64,000 nucleotides of DNA, taken from the NCBI RefSeq assembly GCF_040655735.1, contig NZ_JBFAKK010000001.1, positions 310,001-374,000 on the forward strand, given 5' to 3'. This DNA comes from Phytomonospora sp040655735 (GTDB taxonomy: Bacteria > Actinomycetota > Actinomycetes > Mycobacteriales > Micromonosporaceae). Under the pieces are notes generated by a model. The model was not told where the DNA came from. It ran no database searches and was given only the letters and a program-made list of their open reading frames with translations. Below are positions 41,081 to 49,664 of this stretch, piece after piece (the stretch's first letter is position 1; each line of letters opens with the position of its first letter). The position numbers and the translations under genes are program-made.

Positions 41081-42261
41081 TGGGTTTCGCCGAACTCGAA
41101 CGCGCCACCGCCCACCTCCAGGCGCCCTTCGCCGTGGTGGACCTGGACGCCTTCGCCGCCAACGCCGCCGACATGGCCCGCCGCGCCGGCGGGAAACCCA
41201 TCCGCGTGGCCAGCAAGTCCGTCCGCTGCCGCGCCCTGACCAAGGCCGCGCTCGACCTGCCCGGCTACCGGGGAATCCTCGCCTACACCCTCCCCGAGGC
41301 CCTGTGGCTCGCCTCGGACTTCGACGACGTCGTCGTCGCCTATCCCACCGTCGACACCACCGCCCTGCGCGAACTCGGAGCCTCGGCCGCACTCGCCGCC
41401 CGCGTCACCGTCATGGCCGACGACCCGGCCCAGCTCGACCTGATCACCGACGCCGCCGGCCCGAACGCGCACCCGATCCGTGTGTGCCTCGACCTCGACG
41501 CCTCCCTGAAACTCCTCGGCGGCCGCGTCCACATCGGAGCCCGCCGCTCGCCCGTCCACGGCCCCGCCGCCGCCCGCGAACTCGCGCGAGCCGTCCTGGC
41601 CCGCCCGGGCCTGCGCCTGGTCGGCGTCATGTCCTACGAGGCGCAGATCGCCGGGGTCGGCGACAACGCTCCGGGCAAGCCGTTCACCCGGACCGCAGTA
41701 CGCACGGTCCAGAGCGTCTCCCGGCGCGAACTCGCCCGCCGCCGCCGCGCCGCGATCGCCGTGATCGGGGAACTGGCGCCCCTGGAGTTCGTCAACGGCG
41801 GCGGCACCGGCAGCCTTGAGTCCACCACGGTCGAAGACGCCGTCACCGAGCTCGCCGCCGGTTCCGGGCTGTACGGGCCGGCGCTGTTCGACACCTACCG
41901 GGCATTCCGGCCGCGCCCGGCGGCCTTCTTCGCGCTTCCCGTCACGCGCCTGCCGGGGCCCGGTGTCGCCACCGTCCTCGGCGGCGGCTGGGTCGCCTCC
42001 GGCGCGGTGGGCCCCGATCGGTTGCCGACCCCGGTGTGGCCGCAAGGGCTGCGGCTGACGTCGATGGAGGGCGCCGGCGAGGTCCAGACCCCGCTGACCG
42101 GTAAGGCCGTGGCGGGGCTGCGCGTCGGCGACCGCGTGTGGTTCCGTCACACCAAGGCGGGGGAGCTCTGCGAGCACGTCAACGTCCTTCACCTCGTCGA
42201 AGGCGACGAGGTGAAGGAGACGGTCGCGACCTACCGGGGGGAAGGCCACGCCTTCCTCTGA
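41077..42261 (+). CDS. PLP-dependent amino-acid deaminase/aldolase (alanine-racemase fold)
   Basis: This protein has 394 residues and resembles D-threonine aldolase and D-serine dehydratase of the DSD1 group. The PLP Lys is in GKPIRVASKSVRC (about residue 48), and the C-terminal metal-binding pair is in WFRHTKAGELCEH (His and Cys). GTG 41077 overlaps the upstream TGA, and ATG 41080 is an alternative one codon later. The pairing of an arabinono-lactone oxidase with this enzyme is, as far as I recall, common in actinomycetes, though the joint pathway is unknown. Confidence 0.82.
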   Translation: MMGFAELERATAHLQAPFAVVDLDAFAANAADMARRAGGKPIRVASKSVRCRALTKAALDLPGYRGILAYTLPEALWLASDFDDVVVAYPTVDTTALRELGASAALAARVTVMADDPAQLDLITDAAGPNAHPIRVCLDLDASLKLLGGRVHIGARRSPVHGPAAARELARAVLARPGLRLVGVMSYEAQIAGVGDNAPGKPFTRTAVRTVQSVSRRELARRRRAAIAVIGELAPLEFVNGGGTGSLESTTVEDAVTELAAGSGLYGPALFDTYRAFRPRPAAFFALPVTRLPGPGVATVLGGGWVASGAVGPDRLPTPVWPQGLRLTSMEGAGEVQTPLTGKAVAGLRVGDRVWFRHTKAGELCEHVNVLHLVEGDEVKETVATYRGEGHAFL

Positions 42262-43125
42262 TCAGCGCAGGCCGTGCTCTTCGGTCCACGCCCTGATCGA
42301 GTCGGCGATCTCCCCCGGACGGTCCTCGGGGGTGTGGTGACCGGCGGGCACGTCGTGGTGGGCGATCTCGAGCGCGGCGAAGTTCGCCGAGCACCAGTCG
42401 ATCATCTCCCGGTGCAGCATCGTGCCCGGCCCGGCCGCGAAGGTGATCAGCAGCTTCGGCACCTCGGGGCTCGCGGCCAGCCACTCGCCGTAGGCGTCGA
42501 CCCGGGCGACGACGTCGGCGGGTTCACCGCCGAGCGGCATCGACCGTGCCCACCGCAGGATCGGCAGGCGGCTGTCACGGGTCGGGTACGGCGCGCGGTA
42601 GGCCGCGGCGTCGGCTTCGGAGATCTCCCCGGCGACCGTCCCCGACAGGTCGAGGAAGAGGTTCTGGTCGAGGAGCATCGACTCGCCGACACCGGGCGTC
42701 TTGATGGCCGCGAACAGCTCGCGGCCCCCCTCGGGGAACTCCGCCCAGTCCATCGACTTGACGATGGTCTCGGTGACCGCGATGCCCTTGATCCGGCCGG
42801 GGGCGCGGGCGGCCAGGTCGAAGGCGAGCGCTCCGCCCCAGTCGTGCCCGACGAGGACGGCCTCATCGAGGCCGAGGGCGTCGAACCAGGCTTCGAGGTA
42901 GCGGGCCTGGTCGTCGAAGGAGTAGCCGATCGCGGGTTTGCCCGACTCGCCCATGCCGATCAGGTCGGGGGCGAGCAGGCGGCCCGGCCCGCCGACCGCG
43001 GGCATGACCTCGCGCCACAGGTGCGAGGAGGTCGGGTTGCCGTGCAGGAACACGATCGGCGTCGCGGAGCCGGAACCGAGTTCGCGGTGGAACATCGTGG
43101 AGTCGAGGACGTCGGTGCGGGGCAT
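42262..43125 (-). CDS. Haloalkane-dehalogenase-like alpha/beta hydrolase
   Basis: This enzyme has 287 residues. The set characteristic of subfamily II haloalkane dehalogenases is visible: N30 in FLHGNPTSSHLWR, nucleophile D95 and W96 in GHDWGGAL, acid E119 in VTETIV, and base H264 in PAGHHTPEDRPGE. Such enzymes hydrolyse carbon-halogen bonds through an Asp ester. Its stop abuts the stop of the preceding plus-strand gene. It is the last gene of a minus-strand trio with a PPOX protein and an NmrA-like reductase. The natural substrate is not known. Confidence 0.82.
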   Translation of the reverse strand: MPRTDVLDSTMFHRELGSGSATPIVFLHGNPTSSHLWREVMPAVGGPGRLLAPDLIGMGESGKPAIGYSFDDQARYLEAWFDALGLDEAVLVGHDWGGALAFDLAARAPGRIKGIAVTETIVKSMDWAEFPEGGRELFAAIKTPGVGESMLLDQNLFLDLSGTVAGEISEADAAAYRAPYPTRDSRLPILRWARSMPLGGEPADVVARVDAYGEWLAASPEVPKLLITFAAGPGTMLHREMIDWCSANFAALEIAHHDVPAGHHTPEDRPGEIADSIRAWTEEHGLR

Positions 43126-43140
43126 GGCGTTCCTTCGGGG

Positions 43141-43524
43141 TCAGGTGTTGAGACTCATGGTCCGGTCGACGGCGATCTCGATGAGCACGCGGCCGGGAGG
43201 GGCTGGGGGAGCGGAGCCGTAGCGCCGCGCGTATCGGGCCGCGGCGTCGGCGACGCGGCCGGCGTCGGAGGTGACCGTCGCGGTGCCCTCCAAGGTGAGC
43301 CAGCGGAAGCCGTCGACCTGGCAGAGGCCGACGCGGCCGTTCCGCCGGAGGTTGGCGACCTTGCGGGAGCCGCCGACGGTCAGGATCCGGGCGACGCGGG
43401 CGACGCCGTCCCAGGTGAAGCGAACCGGTGCGGTGTGCGGTGATCCGTCGGGCCGCAGGGTGGTGAACGCCGCCACGCGCGATTCGGCGAGGAAGTCCGC
43501 GGCGGTCCGCGGGAGCGGCCTCAC
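43141..43524 (-). CDS. PPOX-class F420/flavin-dependent protein
   Basis: This split-barrel protein has 127 residues. AAFTTLRPDGSPHTAPVRFTWDG and KVANLRRNGRVGLCQVDG are the usual cofactor-binding strands of the Rv1155-like F420 group (motifs about residues 18-75). Its GTG overlaps the stop of the upstream NmrA-like gene, so the two are co-translated. The dehalogenase-like gene follows after 15 bases. Confidence 0.83.
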   Translation of the reverse strand: MRPLPRTAADFLAESRVAAFTTLRPDGSPHTAPVRFTWDGVARVARILTVGGSRKVANLRRNGRVGLCQVDGFRWLTLEGTATVTSDAGRVADAAARYARRYGSAPPAPPGRVLIEIAVDRTMSLNT

Positions 43525-44336
43525 CGGAACGCGAGGGCGTGGTGTGCCGCCCACACGGCGAAGGTGCCCGGCGCACGGCCGAGGACGGCTTCGGCATCGG
43601 GGCTGACGGCCTGTTCGGCGGGCGTCGGCTCGCCGAGGATGCCGAGCGTCGCGGTGACCGCCTGCCGCGGCATGAAGGCGAGCATTCGCGCGGCGGCCTC
43701 GTCGCGGGTCAACTCCGTGAAGGCGATCGGCTCGCCGATGGCCTCGGCGATCAAGGCCGCTCGCTCGCGTGGTGTCGTGGCGGCCGGGCCGGTGAGCACA
43801 TAGGTGCGTCCACTGTGGCCGGACTCGCGCAGGACGGTGGCGGCGACCGCGGCGATGTCGGCCGGGTCGATGAAGGGGAGCGCGATGTCGGCGAAAGGCG
43901 CCGCGGCCGCGCGCGCGGTGCGGATCGACGCGGCCCACGCGAAGGAGTTCGACGCGAAACCGCTCGGTCGCAGGATCGTCCAGTCGAAGCCGGACGCCCG
44001 GACGGCGTCCTCGAAGGCGCGCGGGTGGCCGAAGGCGTCCGGGCGGGTGCCCGCGCCTTGGGAGGAGAGCAGCACGAGCCTTCGCACTCCGGCGGCCTTG
44101 GCCGCGTCGAGGATGGCATGGGGGTCTTCGCCCGCGACGAGGAGGAACAGCGTCTCGCCGCCCGCGAAGGCCGCGGCGAGGGTGGCGGGCTCGCCGAGGT
44201 CGGCCGCGCGGTGGGTGACGCCCTCAGGGAGGTGGGCGGCGGTGCGGGAGACGGCGGTGACGGTCTCCCCGGCGTCCGCGAGCTGCCGGGTGATCAGGCG
44301 TCCGACGTTTCCAGTGGCTCCGGTGACAGTGATCAT
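43521..44336 (-). CDS. NmrA-like NAD(P)-binding reductase (QorB-like)
   Basis: This atypical short-chain reductase has 271 residues. The nucleotide-binding motif is ITVTGATGNVGRLITRQLAD at the N-terminus, followed by RRLVLLSSQGAG and WTILRPSGFASN. I take the ATG at 44336, which has AAGGA six bases upstream, rather than the GTG three bases earlier. It is the first gene of the three-gene minus-strand operon. An inverted repeat lies just upstream, but no adjacent regulator gene is present. Confidence 0.83.
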   Translation of the reverse strand: MITVTGATGNVGRLITRQLADAGETVTAVSRTAAHLPEGVTHRAADLGEPATLAAAFAGGETLFLLVAGEDPHAILDAAKAAGVRRLVLLSSQGAGTRPDAFGHPRAFEDAVRASGFDWTILRPSGFASNSFAWAASIRTARAAAAPFADIALPFIDPADIAAVAATVLRESGHSGRTYVLTGPAATTPRERAALIAEAIGEPIAFTELTRDEAAARMLAFMPRQAVTATLGILGEPTPAEQAVSPDAEAVLGRAPGTFAVWAAHHALAFR

Positions 44337-44347
44337 CACAAGTCCTT

Positions 44348-44363
44348 AGTTAGTTAACTGACT
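44348..44363. promoter_or_regulatory. Inverted repeat upstream of the NmrA-like operon
   Basis: AGTTAGTTAACTGACT is a near-perfect 16-bp palindrome (one mismatched pair) 12 bases upstream of the start codon. It is probably an operator for a MarR, HxlR or TetR-type repressor that is not encoded nearby. Confidence 0.5.
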
Positions 44364-44678
44364 TACTCCTGTCGAACGGTAGCCCATCTCGCCGCCTGGA
44401 TCCAAGGATGTGAGTCAGGTAACCAAGTCGGGTTCGGCGCTGTCGATGACCGCCGTCTCCGCCGTGATGCCGGCCCGCATGGGCGCGCCGCTCGACGGGC
44501 GAGCCGGGGCGCGGGCCGGCGAGATGGACCGCCCCCGCCATCCGGGGCCTGGCCGTCTTCCGTGCCGTGTCCCTTGACAGCGTGACCGCGCTGTGACCCA
44601 ATCAATCCTCAGTGGACAGTCCGTGAACGCTTCACCCGGCCGCCGTCCCCGGCGCCCGGACCGCAAGGAGGACGCCAA
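44364..44678. other. Non-coding stretch upstream of the amino-acid permease
   Basis: About 315 bases between divergent genes. A -35-like TTGACA lies at 44574-44579, with an AT-rich CAATCAAT about 19 bases later that could be the -10 of the permease. Short open frames on both strands show no recognisable motif or ribosome-binding site, and I do not call them genes. Confidence 0.5.
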
Positions 44679-46205
44679 GTGCCCGATCAGGAGAAGAGCG
44701 CCGGACCCGGCGACGACCGGCGGCGACTGCACGAACTCGGCTACGCGCAGGAACTCTCGCGCAACATGTCCGGCTTCTCGAACTTCGCCGTGTCCTTCAC
44801 CATCATCTCGATCCTCTCGGGTTGCCTGACCCTCTACGCCTTCGGCATGGACACCGGCGGGCCCGCGATCATCGTGTGGGGCTGGCCCCTCGTCGGGCTG
44901 ATGACCCTTCTCGTCGGCCTGGCGATGGCCGAGGTCTGCTCCAGTTACCCGACCGCCGGCGGCCTCTACTACTGGGCGGCGAAGATGGCCCCGTCCAGGG
45001 CGGCCGCGTGGTCCTGGTTCACCGGGTGGTTCAACTTCCTGGGCCAGGTCGCGGTCACCGCCGGCATCGACTTCGGGGCGGCGTTCTTCCTCAACGCCCT
45101 CCTCGACCTCCAGTTCGGCTTCGCGGCGACGCCGGAGCACACCATCATCCTGTTCGGCGCCATCCTCGTCCTGCACGGACTGCTCAACACCTTCGGCGTG
45201 CGGCTGGTCGCCCTCTTCAACGACATCAGCGTCTGGTGGCACATCGCCGGTGTGCTGCTCATCGTCGGCGCCCTCGTCGTCCTGCCCGACCGGCACCAGC
45301 CGGCCGAGTTCGTGTTCACCGGCTTCGTCAACAACACCGGCTGGTCCTCGACGATCTACGTCGGCATGCTCGGGCTGCTCCTCGCCCAGTACACCTTCAC
45401 CGGCTACGACGCCTCGGCGCACATGACCGAGGAGACCGTCGACGCGGCGCGCTCGGGCCCGAAGGGGATGGTGATGTCGATCGTGGTCTCCCTGGTCGCC
45501 GGCTGGGTCCTGCTGATCGGGCTGACCTTCGCGATCCAGGACTACGACGGCGCCCTGGCCAGCGAGACCGGGGTCCCGCCCGCGCAGATCTTCATCGACG
45601 CCGTGGGCATGAGCCTCGGCAAGTTCCTCCTCGTCGTCGTGGTCGGCGCCCAGTTCTTCTGCGGGATGGCCTCGGTGACGGCCAACTCGCGCATGATCTA
45701 CGCGTTCTCGCGCGACGGCGCCCTGCCCGCGTCCCGGTTCTGGCACCGCATCAACAAGCGCACCCGCACACCGACCAACGCGATCTGGCTGGCCGCAGGG
45801 GGTGCCTTCCTCCTGGGCCTGCCGTACCTGTGGAACTCCACGGCCTACGCGGCGGTGACCTCGGTGGCCGTGATCGGCCTCTACATCGCCTACGTGCTCC
45901 CGACGATCCTGCGTCTGAGGCAGGGCGACCGCTTCCATCGCGGGCCGTGGCACCTGGGCCGGTGGAGCCGGCCGATCGGGATCATCGCGGTGATCTGGGT
46001 CGGGTTCATCGCGGTGCTGTTCACGCTCCCGCAGAAGAGCCCGGTGACGGTGGAGACCTTCAACTACACGCCGATCGCGGTGCTCGTCGTGCTCGGCTTC
46101 GCCGGGATCTGGTGGCTGGTGTCGGCGCGGAAGTGGTTCACCGGACCGAAAGTCCAGGGCACGCCGGAGGAACTGTCGGCCATCGAACGCGACCTGACTC
46201 TCTAA
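44679..46205 (+). CDS. APC-family amino-acid / GABA permease
   Basis: This membrane protein has 508 residues and about twelve hydrophobic segments. It starts at GTG after AAGGAGG. The N-terminus (LGYAQELSRNMSGFSNFAVSF) and the first helix (SILSGCLTLYAFGMDTGGP) are typical of the GabP/BAT1 subgroup, and MTEETVDAARSGPKGM is the conserved loop after helix 6. It probably imports an amino acid or GABA by proton symport. A hairpin terminator follows directly, so it is a single-gene unit. Confidence 0.9.
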   Translation: MPDQEKSAGPGDDRRRLHELGYAQELSRNMSGFSNFAVSFTIISILSGCLTLYAFGMDTGGPAIIVWGWPLVGLMTLLVGLAMAEVCSSYPTAGGLYYWAAKMAPSRAAAWSWFTGWFNFLGQVAVTAGIDFGAAFFLNALLDLQFGFAATPEHTIILFGAILVLHGLLNTFGVRLVALFNDISVWWHIAGVLLIVGALVVLPDRHQPAEFVFTGFVNNTGWSSTIYVGMLGLLLAQYTFTGYDASAHMTEETVDAARSGPKGMVMSIVVSLVAGWVLLIGLTFAIQDYDGALASETGVPPAQIFIDAVGMSLGKFLLVVVVGAQFFCGMASVTANSRMIYAFSRDGALPASRFWHRINKRTRTPTNAIWLAAGGAFLLGLPYLWNSTAYAAVTSVAVIGLYIAYVLPTILRLRQGDRFHRGPWHLGRWSRPIGIIAVIWVGFIAVLFTLPQKSPVTVETFNYTPIAVLVVLGFAGIWWLVSARKWFTGPKVQGTPEELSAIERDLTL

Positions 46206-46261
46206 AAGGGACGGACCGGTCGGCCCGGGGATTCTCGACGAGAAGCCCTGGTCCGACCCTT
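46206..46261 (+). terminator. Terminator of the permease gene
   Basis: AAGGGACGGACC and GGTCCGACCCTT pair with a single A-A mismatch, enclosing a second inner stem with an ATTCTCGACGAGAA loop. It begins at the stop codon and ends before TCTGG. Confidence 0.7.
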
Positions 46262-46326
46262 CTGGTGCCCCATAAGGTGAGTGAGCGGGGGGCGGGAATC
46301 CGTTTATGAGACGCCGGAGGCGAGCA

Positions 46327-47151
46327 ATGAACCAAAAGTCTGATTCCGCACCCGCTATCGCCGCGTTCTACGACAACACGGTCGACGCGTTCGACACCCT
46401 CTTCGACGGCTCCATCCACACCGGCTACTGGGCCGAGGGCGCGAGCACGCTGACCGAGGCCCAACGGGCACTGACCGACCTCGTCCTCGACGCCCAGACG
46501 ATCCCCTCGGACGGCGGACGCCTGCTCGATCTCGGCTGCGGGCAGGGCGGCCCGGCGCTGTACGCCGCGGAGCGTCTCGGCGTCGGCGTCTTCGGTGTGA
46601 CCCTGAGCCCGGCGCAGGCGAGGCTCGCGAAGGCCACCGCCGAGGACTCCGGCGCCTCGGCGCGGGCGGAGTTCCACGTCATGGACATGTCGGCGATGTC
46701 GCTGCCCGACGCGTCCTTCGACGGGGCCTACGCGATGGAGTCGGTCTTCCACGTCGCCGACAAGACCGCCGCCTTCACCGAGATCCTCCGGGTTCTCAAA
46801 CCCGGTGCCACGCTGGCCATCGCCGACTACCACCTGATCCGCGCGATGCCCGAACAGGATCTCGCGATCGCCACCGGCGCGCTGGCCGCGGCGCCGCTGC
46901 CAACGCTGATCGAGTGGCTGCGGGCCCTTGAGGAGGCGGGTTTCGAGGCCGTGGAGAGCCGCGACCTCTCCCTCGACGTCCTGCCCAGCGCGGCGGCGAT
47001 GCGCCAGGCCGTGGTGGAGCGCGCGGAGAGCCTGACCGTCGTCGTGGGCGCCGAGGGCCTCGGCCTCATCGAGCAGGCCGTCGACCAGTACGCGCGCATC
47101 TACACCGAGGACCAGGGATTCGCCCTGTTCACCGCCCGCAAGCCCGGCTGA
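46327..47151 (+). CDS. SAM-dependent methyltransferase
   Basis: This class I methyltransferase has 274 residues. The SAM-binding motif is RLLDLGCGQGGPALYAAERLG (about residues 64-84), and the post motifs are MDMSAMSLPDASFDGAYAMES and VLKPGATLAIADYH. The N-terminal AAFYDNTVDAFDTLFDGSIHTGYW resembles sterol, tocopherol and small-molecule C/O-methyltransferases. An isolated CGGAGG lies upstream. No biosynthetic neighbours are present, so the substrate cannot be proposed. Confidence 0.87.
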   Translation: MNQKSDSAPAIAAFYDNTVDAFDTLFDGSIHTGYWAEGASTLTEAQRALTDLVLDAQTIPSDGGRLLDLGCGQGGPALYAAERLGVGVFGVTLSPAQARLAKATAEDSGASARAEFHVMDMSAMSLPDASFDGAYAMESVFHVADKTAAFTEILRVLKPGATLAIADYHLIRAMPEQDLAIATGALAAAPLPTLIEWLRALEEAGFEAVESRDLSLDVLPSAAAMRQAVVERAESLTVVVGAEGLGLIEQAVDQYARIYTEDQGFALFTARKPG

Positions 47152-47175
47152 GCGCGCCGACCGGGCCGCGCCGGG

Positions 47176-48402
47176 TCACTGGCCCGCCGCGCCCGGTCCT
47201 TCCAGCGGATCGGCGAGCAGGTGCTCGAAGGCCAGCTCGGCGGCGCCGATCAGCGCCGCGTCGTCGCCGAGCTTCGGCGTCCGCAGACGCAGGTTCTCCC
47301 GACAGGCGGGCAGCACCATCGAGTTGAGGCGCGAGCGGAGGCTGGCCGCGGTGGCCAGGTAGAGGTCGCGCATGGTCCCGCCGAAGACGACCATCTCCGG
47401 GTTGAAGATGTTGACCAGGTTGGCCACGCCGAAGCCGAGCCAGTCGCCGACCTGCCGCACCGCCGCCTGCGCTTCGCCGTCACCCCGCGCGGCGGCGTCG
47501 ATGACCGACAGCAGCGCCTCGCGCCCAGTCGCGCCGTCGACGGAGGCGGCACGGAGGAGGGCGTGCTCGCCGATCTCGGTCACCCAGCAGCCCTTCGAAC
47601 CGCACCCGCAAGGGTGCCCGCCGGCGCGGACGACCATGTGCCCGACCTCGCCGCCGTAGCCGGTGTGGCTGGTGATGCGGTGCCCGCCGGAGATGATCCC
47701 GGCGCCGACCCCGACGTCGCCGTAGAGGTAGAGGACGTTCCCGCAACCGGTCGCCACGCCCCTCGCGTGTTCGGCCATCGCCGAGAGGTCGGCCACCTTC
47801 CCGACGCTCATTGGGGCTTCGGCGCCGAGCACCTCGGTGAGCGCCGACGTCAACGCCTCGCCGACGGTGTCGAGGTCGCCGCCGAGGTGGACGAGGCCGC
47901 CGTGTGCGCGAACGGTACCCGTCACGGCCACGCCGGTTCCCATGTGGAGGGCGTCGCCGGGGGTGTCGCCGTGCATGTCGGAGATGAACTCCGTGATAGC
48001 CGCGACGGTCCCCTCGACGCCGGGATCGCCGTCGCGCGGCTTCTCCCGCCGGTCGAGGATCTCCCCGCCGAGGCCGACGCGCGCGGCGCGGATCCGGTCG
48101 ACGTCGACACTGACGGCATAGGTGTAGACCAGCGTGGACAGCGGCCGCACGACCAGCGACGGCCGCCCCGCCCGCCCGGTCTGCGCCGCCCCCGAGGCGC
48201 GCGGCGTCTCCTCGGTGACGAGACCGGCGGTGGCCAGGTCGGAGGTGAGGGCCCCGATGGTCGACCGGTTGAGGCCGAGCTCGCCGGTGAGCTCGGCCCG
48301 GGTCGTGGCGCCGTTGATGTGGACGTATCGCAGCAGCGCGCCGAGATTGTGTCTGCGGATCTCCTCCTGACTCGGACCGGCGCGCAGACCCGGGGTGCTC
48401 AA
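47176..48402 (-). CDS. ROK-family transcriptional regulator of xylFGH
   Basis: This regulator has 408 residues. The N-terminal winged helix (RRHNLGALLRYVHINGATTRAEL and LNRSTIGALTSDL) is followed by a sugar-kinase-like ROK domain with the zinc signature CGCGSKGCW (about residues 260-268) and the VFGGT segment. The only start that keeps the DNA-binding domain and fits the operon is TTG 48402, which overlaps the xylH stop (TTGA). Being last in the xylose-importer operon, it is probably a xylose-responsive repressor acting on sites at 51718-51797. Confidence 0.85.
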   Translation of the reverse strand: MSTPGLRAGPSQEEIRRHNLGALLRYVHINGATTRAELTGELGLNRSTIGALTSDLATAGLVTEETPRASGAAQTGRAGRPSLVVRPLSTLVYTYAVSVDVDRIRAARVGLGGEILDRREKPRDGDPGVEGTVAAITEFISDMHGDTPGDALHMGTGVAVTGTVRAHGGLVHLGGDLDTVGEALTSALTEVLGAEAPMSVGKVADLSAMAEHARGVATGCGNVLYLYGDVGVGAGIISGGHRITSHTGYGGEVGHMVVRAGGHPCGCGSKGCWVTEIGEHALLRAASVDGATGREALLSVIDAAARGDGEAQAAVRQVGDWLGFGVANLVNIFNPEMVVFGGTMRDLYLATAASLRSRLNSMVLPACRENLRLRTPKLGDDAALIGAAELAFEHLLADPLEGPGAAGQ

Positions 48403-49664
48403 CGGTTCCCGGTGGCGGCGGCGCGGCGGCGCGAGAGGGCGTCGACGCCGGCGGCGAGCAGCAGCACGCTTCCGGTGACCACGTACTTGATACCGGAGCT
48501 GTAGCCCATCAGTCCCATGCCATTGATGATGACGGCTACGACCGCGCCGCCCAGCACCGCGTCGCGGGCGCGGCCCTTTCCGCCGAAGAGACTGGTGCCG
48601 CCGATGACGGCGGCGCCGACGGCGTAGAGGAGGACGTTGCTGCCCCCGGTGTTCGGGTCGACCGAGTGGTCCCGCGAGGCGGCGACGATCCCGCCGACGG
48701 CGGCCATCGAGGAGCAGAGCACGAAGGCGGAGATGCGGATGCGGTCGACGTTGATGCCGGCCCGCCGTGCGGCCTCCCGGTTGCCTCCCACGGCGTAGAG
48801 GTGGCGCCCGTAGGGGGTCTTGTCGAGCACGAAGGTCCACACCACGAGCAGGACGGCGATGATCGGCGCGATCACCGGGACGCCCTTGAGGGAGGCGATG
48901 AGCGTGTTGAGGCTGCGCTCGACGTTGAGCACGTAGACCGCCCCGCCGAGCAGCACCGCGAGCGCGGCGACCCGGATGAGCACGATGGACAGCGGCGCGG
49001 CGGCCAGACCCCGGGCGGCGCGGCGGCGGATCCGGTTGAGCTGGATCAGCGCGTAAGCGGCGACGGCGGCCACAGCGAGCACCCAGCCCAGCAGCGGCGG
49101 CAGGTTGCGGTTGGCGATGGCGACCACGATGGAGTCGCTGACGGTGATGTTGGTGCCCTCTTTGAGCAGGAGCAGCACCAGCCCCTGGAAGCCGAGGAAG
49201 GCCGCGAGGGTCACCACGAACGACGGGATGCCCACCTTCGCGACGAGGAATCCGAGGACGGCGCCGATGAGCGTTCCGGCGGCGATCGCCGCGGCGACCG
49301 CGACGTACCAGGGCAGCCCGTAGGTGGCCAGCAGGATCGCCAGGACCGAGGCGCACACGCCGCTGGTGAACCCGGCCGACAGGTCGATCTCGCCGACGAG
49401 CAGGACGAACACCAGGCCCATCGCGATGAGCGTGACCGCCGCGCCCTGGCTGAACAGGTTGGCGAAGTTGCCCGGCGAGAAGAAGTTCGGGCGCAGGATC
49501 GAGAACACCACGCACAGCACCACCAGGCCGAGCACGGCCGGCAGCGAGCCGATGTCGCCGCCCCGCACACGGGCGGCGTAGTCGCGGACGTGCGCGGACA
49601 GCCGCGAGCCCTTCGCCGCGGTGGGGGCCCCGGCGTGCGCCGGGGCTTCGATGTGGGTGCTCAC
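48399..49664 (-). CDS. xylH: Xylose-type ABC transporter permease
   Basis: This CUT2 permease has 421 residues, the extended XylH form. The signature GEIDLSAGFTSGVCASVLAI lies near residue 90, and AVGGNREAARRAGINVDRIR is the ATPase-contact loop near residue 290. The start is GTG, overlapping the ATPase stop (GTGA), and the end overlaps the ROK start (TTGA), so three genes are coupled. A xylose ligand is inferred from similarity of the whole operon to xylFGH. Confidence 0.9.
   Translation of the reverse strand: MSTHIEAPAHAGAPTAAKGSRLSAHVRDYAARVRGGDIGSLPAVLGLVVLCVVFSILRPNFFSPGNFANLFSQGAAVTLIAMGLVFVLLVGEIDLSAGFTSGVCASVLAILLATYGLPWYVAVAAAIAAGTLIGAVLGFLVAKVGIPSFVVTLAAFLGFQGLVLLLLKEGTNITVSDSIVVAIANRNLPPLLGWVLAVAAVAAYALIQLNRIRRRAARGLAAAPLSIVLIRVAALAVLLGGAVYVLNVERSLNTLIASLKGVPVIAPIIAVLLVVWTFVLDKTPYGRHLYAVGGNREAARRAGINVDRIRISAFVLCSSMAAVGGIVAASRDHSVDPNTGGSNVLLYAVGAAVIGGTSLFGGKGRARDAVLGGAVVAVIINGMGLMGYSSGIKYVVTGSVLLLAAGVDALSRRRAAATGNR

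Noticed and set aside
44364..44678. A missing HxlR/MarR regulator gene divergent from the NmrA-like operon
   Set aside because: Both strands were read for a winged-helix motif and none was found; only short unmotivated frames occur.
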